Positions 1-8,003 of a stretch of 64,000 nt of DNA are shown here, one piece after another. Made by a program: the position numbers and the translations under genes. Origin of the DNA: Terrisporobacter petrolearius (GTDB taxonomy: Bacteria; Bacillota; Clostridia; Peptostreptococcales; Peptostreptococcaceae); assembly GCF_032598785.1 (NCBI RefSeq), contig NZ_CP102984.1; one strand, given 5' to 3'. The notes below the pieces were generated by a model. That model did no database searches. It had not been told where the DNA came from and saw only the letters and a program-made list of their open reading frames with translations. The first letter of the stretch is position 1. Every line of letters starts with the position of its first letter.

Positions 1-61
1 TTTTGCCTAGATGTTTTTCCAAATTCAGTCTAATGTTATCTAAAGTTTGAACAGTAGCCAT
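1..61 (-). CDS. veg: Veg protein, N-terminal part (cut by window edge)
   Basis: Only the first 20 codons are in the window. They read MATVQTLDNIRLNLEKHLGK, which matches the start of Veg (DUF1021), a small conserved Firmicute protein linked to sporulation and biofilm control in Bacillus. A GAGGGTG ribosome binding site sits at 67-73, and the gene follows yabG on the same strand, the usual clostridial order. The rest of the protein lies to the left of the window, so the identification rests on the N-terminus and on gene order. Confidence 0.75.
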   Translation of the reverse strand, partial: MATVQTLDNIRLNLEKHLGK

Positions 62-220
62 AATATCACCCTCTTTTAGTTTCTATGTTTACATAATATC
101 ATAAGAAGAGGTCTTTGTCAAATGTTTTAACTAATTATTTTATATATTTTCAAAGCAATTGTCAATAGTATTTTTAAAGAATACAGTATAATTTTATAAA
201 AATATATTTTTAATATAAAA

Positions 221-1072
221 TTATATTAATCTAGGCATTGCCCATCTAAATTTTCCTCTAGTTTCAAAACCCCCTATTCCTTTATATCCTGTTATTGTTT
301 GTTCTATTACTTCTTCTATTGGCACTACCATATCAATTCTTGAACAAGCAATTTTTTCAACAATAAATACAGGGTCAAGGGCATGTATCATTATTCTTCC
401 TGGAGAACTAGCATAGTTTGCACCTGCTCTTATTATTTGCTCATAATTGGATTGACATGCACCTGCAAATATAACTAGACCATCAAAATCAGGTTGCCAC
501 TTTCTAGCTTCTCTAACACATTTTATAAAGTTATAAGAATTTCTATAGTTATTTATATCTTTTAAATTTCCCTTTTTAGACGTGATAGCATCATGTCCTG
601 TTATGACCAAAATATCGGGTTTGTGCTTTTCTAAAAGCGCTCTCACTTCTTTGTACTGGTTTGCTTCTGGTATGGCTACTCCAATAGCTGGTATTCCTAA
701 TTCAGTATAAACATCTAAACATATTTTTAAATATTCTTTGTCTCCGTCTATTTGGAGCACCTTTCCTGGAATACCATATACATTACTACTGGACTGAAGT
801 TTAGGAGCTCCTCTATACAAATTTTGTCTTTCCCTTGCATTAACCACTGATCTATATAATAAACTTTGAACATTTTTATCTATCAAAATCCCCCTAGTGT
901 CATTTTCTTCCACCAATTCTAAATCATCCAAGTATGCATCTGCCATTAATCTAAAAGCCACACCTTTTAACATGGCAACTTTTTTATTTTTATCGTCCTT
1001 AGAAAATCCTATTATTTTAAATATAATATCTCTATTATAAGATTTTCTAACAACTATATCTCCCTCTTTCAT
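221..1072 (-). CDS. yabG: Sporulation-specific protease YabG
   Basis: This is a 283-residue YabG-family cysteine protease (peptidase family U57), which processes spore coat and cortex-associated proteins late in sporulation. It begins MKEGDIVVRKSYN, typical of the family, and contains the conserved block ILVITGHDA near residue 155 and GACQSNYE near residue 205. An upstream ATG would add six residues, but the ideal TAAGGAGGAC ribosome binding site lies directly before the internal ATG at 1072, so that start was chosen. It precedes veg. A sigma-K-like promoter lies upstream, consistent with expression in the mother cell. Confidence 0.93.
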   Translation of the reverse strand: MKEGDIVVRKSYNRDIIFKIIGFSKDDKNKKVAMLKGVAFRLMADAYLDDLELVEENDTRGILIDKNVQSLLYRSVVNARERQNLYRGAPKLQSSSNVYGIPGKVLQIDGDKEYLKICLDVYTELGIPAIGVAIPEANQYKEVRALLEKHKPDILVITGHDAITSKKGNLKDINNYRNSYNFIKCVREARKWQPDFDGLVIFAGACQSNYEQIIRAGANYASSPGRIMIHALDPVFIVEKIACSRIDMVVPIEEVIEQTITGYKGIGGFETRGKFRWAMPRLI

Positions 1073-1102
1073 AGTTGTCCTCCTTAACATATGGTTTTAA
1101 TT

Positions 1103-1129
1103 TATAGTATGTTTTAGAGGATATTTTGT
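1103..1129 (-). promoter_or_regulatory. Candidate sigma-K promoter of yabG
   Basis: On the minus strand there is AC (1128-1129), a 16-base spacer, then CATACTATA (1103-1111). This fits the sigma-K pattern of -35 AC and -10 CATANNNTA. It ends about 30 bases before the yabG start. yabG is transcribed by sigma-K in Bacillus subtilis; use of this site here is inferred. Confidence 0.45.
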
Positions 1130-1272
1130 TCATATGTTGATAAAAAACATATTTTGTTAAATCTAATCAATGTACTAGATTAATATGTTCCCATATATAT
1201 ATAATAATTTCTAATATATAATGTATTTAGGAAAGTATTTTTTGTGCTTATAAAAAAGGGGGCTTATTACAT

Positions 1273-1860
1273 ATGAATATATTTATTTTATCTTGTGGAG
1301 TATTTGAACCAGAACTAAATAAAATTTTAGAAGATATAAAAAAAGAAAAGTTATTTAAAGAAGACATTAGTGTAAAATATCTACCATTTGGACTTCATAC
1401 TAACTTGGACAAACTGAAAAGCGTAATTACTAGTAGTTTAGATAGCATACAGTCAGATAAGATAGTTTTGCTTTACGGAAGTAAGTGCCATTATATGTTT
1501 CATGAGTTTCTAAAAGGCTATGATAATTTAATCACCTTTAAAGATTCTAATTGTATGGAGTTAATAATTGGAGATGAAATAAAAAACAACAATAACAACT
1601 TATATATAACACCTGGCTGGGTTATTAAATTCGATGAGCTAAATAAATTTATAAACGCAGTAGATATTTATGATATTAGACAACAGTATGGACAGCATGA
1701 TAATGTTATAATTGGTGATACAGGCGTATGTGAATTTACAGATGATATGATATTTGATTTATTTGAAAAAATTCAAGTACCCATAGAAATACAAAAAACA
1801 GATATTAATAATTTTAAAAATAAAATAATTGATGCTATAAAAAGAGCTATAAATGACTGA
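1273..1860 (+). CDS. DUF1638-like protein
   Basis: This 195-residue protein resembles DUF1638, an uncharacterised family often found near corrinoid methyltransferases. The visible pattern is an N-terminal ILSCGVF strand, a central KIVLLYGSKC segment (about residues 63-72), CMELIIGDE around residue 95, and LYITPGWV around residue 112. It has no signal peptide or membrane segment. A GGGGG ribosome binding site precedes the ATG by ten bases. It is divergent from yabG and no methyltransferase genes are nearby. The biochemical function is unknown. Its last 20 bases form half of a palindromic terminator. Confidence 0.6.
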   Translation: MNIFILSCGVFEPELNKILEDIKKEKLFKEDISVKYLPFGLHTNLDKLKSVITSSLDSIQSDKIVLLYGSKCHYMFHEFLKGYDNLITFKDSNCMELIIGDEIKNNNNNLYITPGWVIKFDELNKFINAVDIYDIRQQYGQHDNVIIGDTGVCEFTDDMIFDLFEKIQVPIEIQKTDINNFKNKIIDAIKRAIND

Positions 1861-1886
1861 TTTAAATCAGTCATTTATAGCTCTTT
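1841..1886. terminator. Bidirectional terminator overlapping a stop codon
   Basis: A perfect 46-base palindrome: 20-base arms 1841-1860 and 1867-1886 around TTTAAA. The left arm is the last coding bases and the TGA of the DUF1638 gene. It lies between convergent genes and probably serves both. Confidence 0.8.
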
Positions 1887-1904
1887 AATTTATATATTTA
1901 AAAC

Positions 1905-2381
1905 TTATATTACTCTTCTTCCATTTACAAAAGTTTTGTAGTAATGACCACTTGCCATACTTGATATTACAACCTTACCTTTAGTAGATGATGCATGGAT
2001 AAATTTTTTGTTACCTATATAGATTCCTGCATGAGATACTCGTCCTTTTCCTGTTGTAGCAAAAAACACCAAATCACCTTTTTTTAATTTTTTTCTACTT
2101 ACATATTTTCCTTGTTTACTTTGTGTAATTGAAGTTCTAGAGATACTTTTACCTGTAGTCTTCTTTATAGTATAGTATGTAAATCCAGAACAATCAAATG
2201 CAGATGGACCCGACTTTCCCCAAACATATTTTTTCCCTAATTGTTTTTTTGCAAAACTTACAACTTTCGTTGACTTACTACTTTTTGAAGCTGCATCTAT
2301 TTGAGTTGGTGTTGTTAACACCGGCATAATCATTGTAACAAGTAATAATAAGGTTATTAATTTTCTTTTAAAATTCTTCAT
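1905..2381 (-). CDS. Secreted NlpC/P60 peptidoglycan hydrolase
   Basis: This 158-residue protein has a signal peptide (basic start, hydrophobic residues 8-22, likely cleavage after the Ala-Ala near residue 31) followed directly by a single NlpC/P60 domain. The catalytic triad is visible as Cys64 (FDCSG), His117 (VSHAG) and His129 (FIHAS). Such enzymes cut D-Glu-DAP peptide bonds in peptidoglycan at the cell surface. It has no SH3 or LysM wall-binding domain. No clear Shine-Dalgarno sequence stands just before the ATG, which is unusual here. Two WalR-like boxes lie upstream, suggesting control by a cell-wall two-component system. Confidence 0.92.
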   Translation of the reverse strand: MKNFKRKLITLLLLVTMIMPVLTTPTQIDAASKSSKSTKVVSFAKKQLGKKYVWGKSGPSAFDCSGFTYYTIKKTTGKSISRTSITQSKQGKYVSRKKLKKGDLVFFATTGKGRVSHAGIYIGNKKFIHASSTKGKVVISSMASGHYYKTFVNGRRVI

Positions 2382-2440
2382 ATTATTCTATATAGTATTT
2401 AAACTATATTTATTTCCCCCCTAATCTGATACAATTCAAA

Positions 2441-2488
2441 TTGTAATCTTTTTGTAATAACTACATATATATTGTTACATTTTTGTAA
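2441..2488 (+). promoter_or_regulatory. Two WalR-like boxes upstream of the NlpC/P60 gene
   Basis: TGTAAT-N5-TGTAAT (2441-2457) and TGTTAC-N5-TGTAAC (2472-2488) both fit the WalR pattern TGTWAH-N5-TGTWAH. They are 31 bp apart, about three helical turns, and lie 60-107 bp upstream of the hydrolase start. The repeats read on the strand opposite the gene. Assignment to WalR is inferred. Confidence 0.4.
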
Positions 2489-2548
2489 CTACTTTGCAAT
2501 AGTTTTTTTCCATATTCTTGAGTAATTATAGTTTTTTTGTTTTGTAAC

Positions 2549-2577
2549 AAAAAAAGCTACCTCATTAAAAGGTAGCC
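2549..2577 (-). terminator. Terminator of the SEC-C gene
   Basis: A stem of GCTACCT (2556-2562) pairs with AGGTAGC (2570-2576), followed on the minus strand by a run of seven T. It lies just after the stop codon of the SEC-C protein gene. Confidence 0.8.
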
Positions 2578-2585
2578 TAAATTAT

Positions 2586-3083
2586 TTATTTTCCACAACA
2601 TTTTTTGTATTTCTTTCCACTTCCACAAGGGCATGGATCATTTCTTCCAACTCTATTTTCTTTAACAACAGTTTTAGTTTTTTTGTATGCTTTTTCTATT
2701 TCTTTTCTTTTTTCTGCTGATAATATTTCTTCCCAGCCTGGTAAAGTATATAACCATTCAGCTTCTACATTTAACATGTTGAAGTATAATTTCTCGAAAT
2801 CTATTTTTAAAGATATTTCAGAATCAGCTTCTATTTCTTCTAAAACTATATCTTCTTTTAAACTTTCACTTATTCCATCTATGAATCCCATGAAGTATTC
2901 AACAGAAGTATCATGAGATGCAGCTAAGTCAACAACTTTCCCCTCTATAACTTCTATTTTTTTATTTAATAATTCATTGTATATTCCCGCTTCTACTTTT
3001 AAGTATTCTTCCCAAAATTTCACTTCAGCTTCTTGAGTTTCAAGATTTTCACTTAAAGCTCTCCATTCAGTTAATAAACTCAT
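2586..3083 (-). CDS. SEC-C motif protein
   Basis: A 165-residue acidic, largely helical protein ending in a SEC-C zinc-binding motif, DPCPCGSGKKYKKCCGK. This motif is found at the end of SecA and as a tail on many proteins of unknown function; three cysteines plus a fourth ligand bind zinc. The preceding 145 residues have no domain I recognise. AGGAGG lies before the ATG. It is transcribed in the same direction as the UPF0489 gene 44 bases upstream and could share its transcript. Function unknown. Confidence 0.8.
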   Translation of the reverse strand: MSLLTEWRALSENLETQEAEVKFWEEYLKVEAGIYNELLNKKIEVIEGKVVDLAASHDTSVEYFMGFIDGISESLKEDIVLEEIEADSEISLKIDFEKLYFNMLNVEAEWLYTLPGWEEILSAEKRKEIEKAYKKTKTVVKENRVGRNDPCPCGSGKKYKKCCGK

Positions 3084-3127
3084 ATTAATGCTCCTCCTAA
3101 ATTTAATTTAAAATCATCCTTATTTAA

Positions 3128-3835
3128 CTATACTATTATATCACAATTAAATAATTCTTTTAATACCTTTATGGCATAGTCTTGTTCTATAAAATATGGG
3201 CTCGTAGCTATAGTTATAACTTTTGCTCCTTGTATTAATTCTTTAATTCTATTTAATCTAAAATCATAAGGTATGTAGTCCATATCTTTCGAAAATATAT
3301 CTAAATCTATGTCTAGCACATATTCTCCGTCAATTTTGGCATCAAAGCCATAAGAACTATCAATTATTGTAACTTGTGAAAAAATTTCTTTCTTCAATGC
3401 AGGTTGAATAAAGTTTCCTACGTTTAGTACTTGATTAGTATACATAAATACGTCATTCAAACTGTCTATATTCACATTATAATGATTCGGCTCTCTCATA
3501 TCTTTATGTTGATCCACATGAACTAATTTACAACCTTTATTAAATTCTTTATTTTTTAAACTTTTTATCCAAAAATAAAAGGCATGATTGTGGTTGTCAA
3601 AAATATATATAATTTTATCTTCAAATTTATATTTTACCAAGTTTTTAAGACCTATAGCTTTTATTTCATTATATTCATCAATTTCATTAAAAACTATATT
3701 GTCACCAATTTGCACATCTTCTAAATCGCCTTCAATTAGCTTTGGTACAAAAATTTTTTTATTTTTCCTTTCTTCATAAGAAAAAATATTATTTCCATAA
3801 GGTTTATCAATATAAAACCCTTTATATCTTTCCAT
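3128..3835 (-). CDS. UPF0489 family protein
   Basis: This 235-residue protein shows the UPF0489 motifs: NHNHAFYFW near residue 81, LVHVDQHKDM near 103 and YVLDIDLDIFSKDMDY near 172. The paired HVDQH and DIDLD motifs resemble the metal-binding strands of the arginase/deacetylase fold, so a metal hydrolase-like fold is plausible, but no activity is established. GGAG stands seven bases before the ATG. It is followed by the SEC-C gene. No signal peptide or membrane segment is present. Confidence 0.75.
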   Translation of the reverse strand: MERYKGFYIDKPYGNNIFSYEERKNKKIFVPKLIEGDLEDVQIGDNIVFNEIDEYNEIKAIGLKNLVKYKFEDKIIYIFDNHNHAFYFWIKSLKNKEFNKGCKLVHVDQHKDMREPNHYNVNIDSLNDVFMYTNQVLNVGNFIQPALKKEIFSQVTIIDSSYGFDAKIDGEYVLDIDLDIFSKDMDYIPYDFRLNRIKELIQGAKVITIATSPYFIEQDYAIKVLKELFNCDIIV

Positions 3836-3900
3836 TGTATCTCCTTATTATTTATACATAATTCCTACGAAAATGATTTTAGCCAAAGGCTGTTTTTTGC

Positions 3901-3944
3901 AACACTAAACTAAACCTACTATAAATAGGTTAAATTTAGTGTTG
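3901..3944. terminator. Hairpin between IS110 transposase and UPF0489 gene
   Basis: Arms beginning AACACTAAA and ending TTTAGTGTT, with inner pairing AACCTA/TAGGTT, form a long stem-loop flanked by T-rich sequence on both strands. It would stop transcription leaving the transposase gene on the minus strand. It could instead be part of the element's right end. Confidence 0.55.
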
Positions 3945-3955
3945 TTTTTACTTTT

Positions 3956-5205
3956 TTATACCCCCTCTAGACTACATCTTTCTACAACAAATCCTCTAGA
4001 TTGTAACTCTTTAATAATTTTATTTTCTCGTCTTTTATCTTTATCTACGTAATATTGGATTTCTAATTCTTCATATGTACTTTTATTTTTTAATAGATGA
4101 TATATCAATCTTAATATCAAGTTAGCTACCGCTATCAAAGCCTTTTTTTTACCCATCCTCGGAACCATACTCCAGTATTTATTCTTAAATCTACTATCTT
4201 TCTTTTTTATCGAAGCCCATGCACATTCACACAATATAGATCTTAACCACGGATTTCCAGACTTGATGCTACTTCTTTTTTTTTACCTGCACTCTCATTA
4301 TTTTTAGGACATAAACCAGCCCATGAACTCAAGTGCTTTTCTGTTGGAAATACAGACATATCACTTCCTATTTCAGCTATAATGCATGCTGCAGATGCCA
4401 TACTTATACCAGGTATAGTGTTTAAAATATCTATACTCTCTGATTCCTTTTGTAAAAGTACATCAATTTCTTTTTCTATTTCTTGTATTTGATTTTCTAA
4501 AAATAAAATATTATTATTGTGAATTGTCAATAATATTATATGTTGTGCTCTGATTTTTCCATTAAGTGATTCATACATTTCATTAGGTGTAGATTTTAAT
4601 CTAGATTTTCCCCTACCTTCATATAGAGACTCTACAAAATTTATAGTAATACGTCTATTACTAATCAATTCATTTATTATTACTTTGCCTGTTTCTCCAA
4701 ATACATCTGAAAGTACACTCGATAATTTTATATTGGCATCTTGCAAAACCTTGTGAATTCTATTTTTATGTCTTGTGATTTCAGACAATAATTCTTTTCT
4801 TAATCTGGTTAAATCCCTTAGATCTCTTATTACTTCTGGTGGAACAAAACTTTTTTCTATTAAACCACATCTCAATAAACTTGCTATCCATTCAGCATCT
4901 TTTACATCTGTTTTTCTTCCAGGCACATTTTTAATTTTCTTTGCATTAGCTATTATTAATTCAAAAGCTCCGCTCTCAAGGACATTCCATACGGGCTTCC
5001 AATAAATACCCGTACTCTCCATAGCTACATGAGTACATCCATTCATATTTAGATAATCCAATAACTGCAATAATCCCTTAGTTGTTGTAGAAAATGTTTT
5101 AACTTCTTTATTAGGCTTTTTATCTAAGTCTCCATATAGAATACATGCAACAACTGTATCCAAATGAACATCTAAACCTGCGCATCTTTCTACTATTGCT
5201 TCCAT
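3956..5205 (-). pseudogene. IS110-family transposase, one-base frameshift
   Basis: Two adjacent reading frames together make one IS110-family transposase of about 416 residues. The N-terminal DEDD (RuvC-like) domain shows AGLDVHLD, AMESTGIYW and KTDVKDAEW, supplying the acidic residues. The C-terminal Tnp_20 domain contains IPGIS and, after frame correction, a KSGNPWL segment with the family's serine. The frames meet at a run of nine A (minus strand, 4276-4284); ten A would restore AGKKKRSSIKSGNPWL. The start at 5205 follows a GGAGG site; the longer upstream frame lacks one. It is either truly broken, expressed by slippage at the A run, or a sequencing error. Confidence 0.85.
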
Positions 5206-5440
5206 AACTACCTCCATAAAAAATATAAGCGAATATATAGTAACTGTCATAAAAAAATTCCTACGCGTGCTCTTAGCACAATATCTTGTACTTATCAGTT
5301 ACTACTCCTAGTTTCCTAGAAAGAATTAAATTACTACATTATAATCAGGGTTTTAATTCGCTTTATATTAATTATTGGCGAAGCCATCACGAATCAATCA
5401 TTTTCATTATAGCTTGTGAAGAAAGGTTTAATGTTTTTTC
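5206..5440 (-). ncRNA. Candidate IS110 bridge RNA region
   Basis: The non-coding stretch before the transposase can form several compact hairpins on the minus strand: TGGC-TTC-GCCA (5376-5386), CTAG-GAAA-CTAG with a GNRA loop (5308-5319) and GTGCT-AAG-AGCAC (5267-5279). IS110-group elements encode a structured bridge RNA in this position that pairs with donor and target DNA. The RNA and its limits are inferred. Confidence 0.4.
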
Positions 5441-5465
5441 CTTACAATAAAAAATTTATAATTCA

Positions 5466-6137
5466 TTAGTATGCAAATATATTCCATGGATATTCTTTTG
5501 GCACATCGCATACAAATTCCATTTTTTCTTTTGTTGTTGGATGTTGTATTTCTATTTTATAAGACCATAAAGCGATTTGCTGTCCAACTTTATTCAGATG
5601 TTGACCGTATCTTTGGTCTCCAAATAAAGGATGATTTCTACTTGCAAACTGCACTCTTATTTGATGTGGTCTTCCTGTTTGTAAATCTATTTGTATAAGG
5701 CTAAATCCTTTTTGAGAATCTAACGTTTCATATGAAAGTCTAGCATCTTTCGCTTCTTTTGTATTTTTACTAACTACACTAACCATATTAGTTTTTTTAT
5801 TTTTATATAAATAGTCTACAAGGTTACCTGACTTTCTATTCATATTGCCATGTATAACAGCTCTATATGTCTTTTTAAAAGATTTACTTCTTACTTGTTC
5901 TGATAGTCTAGAAGCTGCCTTAGAGGTCTTTGCAAATACCATACAACCTCCTACAGGTCTATCTAGTCTATGTACAAGACCAACAAACACATTTCCTGGC
6001 TTATTATATTTTTCCTTAAGGTATTTCTTTAGAAGATTTACCATGTCATCATCATTAGTATTATCTCCTTGAGATAGTATATTAACAGGCTTTTCTACTA
6101 CTAATAAATGATTATCTTCATATATAACCTTAACCAT
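5466..6137 (-). CDS. RluA-family pseudouridine synthase
   Basis: This 223-residue protein is a pseudouridine synthase of the RluA group, acting on rRNA or tRNA uridines. The catalytic motif HRLDRPVGG lies near residue 56, with the Asp as nucleophile. TGRPHQIRVQFA (about residues 154-165) and HPLFGDQRYG are also family signatures. It lacks the N-terminal S4 RNA-binding domain found in RluD-type members, so it is a short single-domain form. It starts two bases after the stop of the upstream methyltransferase, so the two are probably co-transcribed as an RNA-modification pair. The exact target base cannot be told from sequence. Confidence 0.88.
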   Translation of the reverse strand: MVKVIYEDNHLLVVEKPVNILSQGDNTNDDDMVNLLKKYLKEKYNKPGNVFVGLVHRLDRPVGGCMVFAKTSKAASRLSEQVRSKSFKKTYRAVIHGNMNRKSGNLVDYLYKNKKTNMVSVVSKNTKEAKDARLSYETLDSQKGFSLIQIDLQTGRPHQIRVQFASRNHPLFGDQRYGQHLNKVGQQIALWSYKIEIQHPTTKEKMEFVCDVPKEYPWNIFAY

Positions 6138-6139
6138 TA

Positions 6140-7012
6140 TTATTTACTCTCCCATCTTCCAAATATACCACATGGAAGAACTTTTCCGTCTCTTGATGTT
6201 GGTATTCCTATTTCTCCAGCATATATATTTCCGCCATTAGCTTTTCTAGCAACTGTAGCATCTAATATATGTTCAAGAATTATTGGAGATAAACCAGTTG
6301 TATAAGAGTTTATTAAAAAGAATAAAGGATCATTTGATAATACTTTTGTACATAAATCAACTAAACCATATAATTTCTCTTCTATTTGCCATACTTCTCC
6401 CTTTGGTCCTCTTCCATATGAAGGAGGGTCCATTATTATGGCATCGTATTTATTTCCTCTTCTTATTTCTCTTTCAACAAATTTAACGACATCATCCACT
6501 ATGAATCTTACTTTTCTATCTCCAAGACCTGATGTTTGTAAATTTTCTTTTGCCCAGGTTACCATACCTTTAGATGCGTCTACATGACAAACCTCCGCTC
6601 CTGCTGCTGCACATGCCACTGTAGCTCCTCCAGTGTAAGCAAATAAATTAAGTACTTTTATTGGTCTCTTAGCACCTTTTATCATTTCCATTTGCCAGTC
6701 CCAATTTGCCGCTTGTTCTGGGAATAAACCTGTATGTTTGAATCCAGTAGGACTTATATTAAATTTTAAACCTTTATAATTAACGGTCCATTTTTGTGGG
6801 TATTTCTTTTTAGCTTCCCAATGTCCTCCACCTTTTGCACTTCTATGATAATGCCCGTGAGGATTTTTCCATAAACCACTTTCATTTCTGATAGGCCACA
6901 TTACTTGAGGGTCTGGTCTTCTAAGTACTACATCTCCCCAACGTTCTAATTTTTCTCCGTTACCCATATCTATAAGTTCATAATCTTTCCATTTATCTGC
7001 TAATAATAACAT
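6140..7012 (-). CDS. Class I SAM-dependent rRNA methyltransferase (RlmI/RlmK-like)
   Basis: A 290-residue methyltransferase with a Rossmann SAM-binding core: motif I VLNLFAYTGGAT near residue 120, motif II acidic HVDASKG near 142 and the catalytic-loop motif IIMDPPSYGRG near 191. This matches the Methyltrans_SAM family of 23S rRNA cytosine/guanine methyltransferases. The PUA domain usual in RlmI is absent. AGGAGG stands before the ATG. It is first in a two-gene operon with the RluA-type synthase. The target nucleotide is not predictable. Confidence 0.85.
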   Translation of the reverse strand: MLLLADKWKDYELIDMGNGEKLERWGDVVLRRPDPQVMWPIRNESGLWKNPHGHYHRSAKGGGHWEAKKKYPQKWTVNYKGLKFNISPTGFKHTGLFPEQAANWDWQMEMIKGAKRPIKVLNLFAYTGGATVACAAAGAEVCHVDASKGMVTWAKENLQTSGLGDRKVRFIVDDVVKFVEREIRRGNKYDAIIMDPPSYGRGPKGEVWQIEEKLYGLVDLCTKVLSNDPLFFLINSYTTGLSPIILEHILDATVARKANGGNIYAGEIGIPTSRDGKVLPCGIFGRWESK

Positions 7013-7214
7013 TATGTATCCTCCTAAGTATCTTACTAATCCTATGTATTATATCATACTAATTAATTTTATTTTAGGTATTTTAATCAGTTTATATACT
7101 TTATTTAATTTGATAATTCCAGTATTTATAGCCTTTTACATCTATCTATTATTATTTGATTTTACTTTGCATATAAATTACTAATGTAAATTATTTGTCT
7201 AGGAGGAATTGAAT

Positions 7215-7964
7215 ATGAATAACACCCAAGTTAATAATACATGTCTTTTTAATACTTTATATATTCAGTATGTGGAAGACATAGGACAAAATAAGTATTT
7301 TTATTATGACTTGAAATATCCTGTGATTTATAATGTTAAAAATGGTTATTTTCAAGTTAATGAGGATATCTTAAAAAATTTAAATGAAACTATAAACTCT
7401 TCTGTTTATACATTTAAGGAAGGGATTTTGGAGGAAGAACAGCAAATCAATGCAGCCAATCCTGATGGTAGTAAAACAAAAATAAATTATAAAGTTTATT
7501 CTAATTACGATTTTACTTTTAATAAAAATCATGTCATTAGCTTAACCTTACACCTAACAGCTATGGATAACGATAATCTAAAATATAATGAACTCTACAA
7601 CTATAACATAGATTTATTAACAGGAAATCAAATTCTACTTAAAGATATTTTTAGACCTGGTGTGGATTATTTGAAACTTGTTTCTGATTTTGTAAATTTT
7701 AAAATTAGTCAAAATCCAAGTTATTATTACCCAAATACTGTTGTAGACATTCCAGAAGCTCAATCTTTCTATTTAACAGATCAAGGTATAGTAATTTACT
7801 TTGGTTTAGATGAGGTATCACCTGGAACAAACGGTATACAAAAGTTTTTAATGGAATTTACAAGTTTTGAATCATATATAAATCCTCGTTTTTACTGTAA
7901 TCCAAAAAATATGAATTATAATAGAAAAAATAGGAGACCACAACATAATAGAATGTATTATTAA
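7215..7964 (+). CDS. DUF4163/DUF3298 domain protein
   Basis: This 249-residue protein resembles the RsiV/PdaC-type DUF4163 plus DUF3298 module: YDLKYPVI near residue 35, a central VISLTLHLTA region and a C-terminal YLTDQGIVIYFGLDEVSPG block. These modules usually lie outside the membrane, in anti-sigma factors or wall deacetylases, but here there is no signal peptide or anchor. The tail is rich in Asn, Arg and Tyr. The start was set at the ATG eight bases after AGGAGG (7201-7206) rather than the TTG two bases after it. Transcribed alone. Function unknown; the RsiV-like fold suggests ligand or lysozyme binding. Confidence 0.65.
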   Translation: MNNTQVNNTCLFNTLYIQYVEDIGQNKYFYYDLKYPVIYNVKNGYFQVNEDILKNLNETINSSVYTFKEGILEEEQQINAANPDGSKTKINYKVYSNYDFTFNKNHVISLTLHLTAMDNDNLKYNELYNYNIDLLTGNQILLKDIFRPGVDYLKLVSDFVNFKISQNPSYYYPNTVVDIPEAQSFYLTDQGIVIYFGLDEVSPGTNGIQKFLMEFTSFESYINPRFYCNPKNMNYNRKNRRPQHNRMYY

Positions 7965-7974
7965 AATCATTAAT

Positions 7975-8003
7975 AACAAAAAGCTGATTAATCCACATTA
8001 ATC
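7975..8003. terminator. Left part of a terminator split by the IS256 element
   Basis: AACAAAAAGCTGATTAAT followed by CCAC and ATTAATC. The rest of the second arm, AGCCTTTTTGTT, is at 9441-9452 on the other side of the insertion. Rejoined, they make an 18-bp stem (one bulged C) between the DUF4163 gene and carB. Confidence 0.75.
7996..8003 (+). repeat. Target site duplication, left copy
   Basis: CATTAATC, repeated exactly at 9433-9440 on the other side of the IS256-family element. Eight bases is typical for IS256-family insertion. Confidence 0.85.

Larger units (their letters stand above)
3860..5460 (-). mobile_element. IS110-family insertion sequence, approximate limits
   Basis: Limits are uncertain because IS110 elements lack clear inverted repeats and target duplications. 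The span contains the frameshifted transposase, a 250-base non-coding stretch before it (5206-5460) and about 90 bases after it. A 10-base direct repeat AATTCCTACG occurs at 3860-3869 and 5256-5265 and might mark ends or be chance. Confidence 0.5.

Noticed and set aside
2605..2916. Plus-strand frame of 103 codons opposite the SEC-C gene
   Set aside because: Antisense shadow of a real gene; no ribosome binding site.
3860..5265. 10-base direct repeat AATTCCTACG taken as the exact ends of the IS110 element
   Set aside because: It would leave only about 50 bases before the transposase, and IS110 elements do not normally make target duplications; kept only as a possibility.
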